Assembly: GCA_030837445.1 (NCBI GenBank)
Contig: JAUPKM010000331.1
Span: forward strand, 1-6,383
DNA from: Actinomycetota bacterium
GTDB lineage: Bacteria; Actinomycetota; Actinomycetes; S36-B12; UBA10799
Direction: 5' to 3'
DNA length: 6,383 bases
Part shown: piece after piece, positions 5,954-6,383 of the stretch
How the letters are laid out: each line of letters opens with the position of its first letter
Position numbering within the stretch: position 1 is the first letter of the stretch
Made by a program: the position numbers and the translations under genes
Notes under the pieces: generated by a model
Database searches by the model: none
What the model saw: only the letters and a program-made list of their open reading frames with translations
Told to the model about the DNA's origin: nothing

Positions 5954-6383
5954 GGTTGGCTCCTTGGGGGTCGGGTACTGCGACGGGGTCGTGCACTGCG
6001 GCGGGTAGGTCGAGCGGTTCCGGAATAGTGCCCCGGCGCGGATGGAACAGTGCGGTCAGACCGGCGCCGAAAGCGGCGCCGAGCAGCTGAAAGCCGATGA
6101 AGGCCGGCACCGAGCCTGGCGCGATACCGGCAAAAGTGTCGGTCAACGACCGGCCGATGGTGACGGCGGGATTGGCGAACGAGGTCGACGACGTGAAGAA
6201 GTAGGCCGATCCGATCCAAGCCGCTACCAGCACTGGGCCGAGTCGGCCGTTCCCCGTGCGGGTGACGGCGCCGATGATCCACAGCAGGCCGGCGGTGGCC
6301 ACGACCTCGCCCAGCCAGACGCCCCACCCCGTCCGGACATGGGTGGAGGGTTGCCAGGCGGGTTGGCCGAACATCAGGTCGGC
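5946..6383 (-). CDS. Aquaporin-like (MIP family) channel, C-terminal half, cut by the window edge
   Basis: Polytopic inner-membrane channel protein. The frame is open to the right edge, so the N-terminal half is missing. The ATG at 6374 is probably internal, because a complete MIP channel has six membrane helices and two NPA loops and only half is seen here. Visible parts, numbered from Met at 6374, are a helix at about 18-37, a helix at about 46-62, the pore loop FANPAV (66-71), a last helix at about 89-110, and a Pro-rich cytoplasmic tail to 142. The loop lacks the usual Arg after NPA. Homologous channels in ars operons (AqpS of Sinorhizobium) pass arsenite made by ArsC; co-transcription and 8-bp overlap with arsC suggest the same job here. 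Glycerol or another small neutral solute is the alternative. The stop TAA overlaps the arsC start. The promoter and any ArsR gene would lie beyond the edge. Confidence 0.85.
   Translation of the reverse strand, partial: ADLMFGQPAWQPSTHVRTGWGVWLGEVVATAGLLWIIGAVTRTGNGRLGPVLVAAWIGSAYFFTSSTSFANPAVTIGRSLTDTFAGIAPGSVPAFIGFQLLGAAFGAGLTALFHPRRGTIPEPLDLPAAVHDPVAVPDPQGANHE
5960..5965 (-). promoter_or_regulatory. Ribosome binding site of arsC nested in the aquaporin gene
   Basis: AAGGAG on the minus strand lies within the last codons of the aquaporin reading frame, 6 bases before the arsC ATG. The strong site plus the 8-bp gene overlap means ribosomes finishing the channel gene can directly start arsC, tying the two products in amount. 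Confidence 0.8.

Noticed and set aside
5946..6374. Reading the aquaporin frame as a complete 142-residue half-size channel starting at ATG 6374
   Set aside because: The frame stays open to the window edge and contains only the second half of the fold, so truncation by the window is more likely than a half-size channel.

Overview
The window is high-GC throughout, with GTG/TTG-type starts, a TANNNT-like -10 box placed just before a start codon, and an arsenate reductase of the CX3C type common in mycothiol-producing bacteria. These point to an actinobacterium, but genus cannot be read from this sequence. No rRNA, tRNA, CRISPR array, insertion sequence or integrase is visible. The window is almost fully coding, with six complete genes and one cut by the right edge.

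Left part (1-1848): A perfect 14-bp inverted repeat lies just upstream of tadA, the tRNA adenosine deaminase (71-547, +). It converges on a secreted trypsin-like serine protease (minus strand, stop at 544). The two stop codons share the tetranucleotide CTAG. The protease most likely starts at GTG 1719, where a -10-like hexamer six bases upstream suggests a leaderless transcript; the open frame continues to a GTG at 1797. The protease and the next gene diverge from one intergenic promoter region.

Middle (1849-3261, +): a complete group II PLP-dependent decarboxylase of unknown substrate. It ends only 6 bp from the convergent stop of arsA, so no terminator fits between them.

Right part (3268-6383, all minus strand): an arsenic-resistance operon entering from beyond the right edge. 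In transcription order it reads aquaporin-like channel (5' end missing), arsC, arsD, arsA. The model is that ArsC reduces arsenate to arsenite, ArsD binds arsenite through its cysteines and hands it to the ATPase ArsA, and a membrane protein exports it. ArsA has both ATP sites and all the metalloid ligands. The usual ArsA partner (ArsB or Acr3) and the ArsR regulator are not in the window and may lie upstream. The only membrane protein visible is the aquaporin-like channel, translationally overlapped with arsC, which recalls the AqpS-ArsC arrangement of Sinorhizobium. This operon, especially the pairing of ArsD/ArsA with an aquaporin, is the most interesting part of the window.
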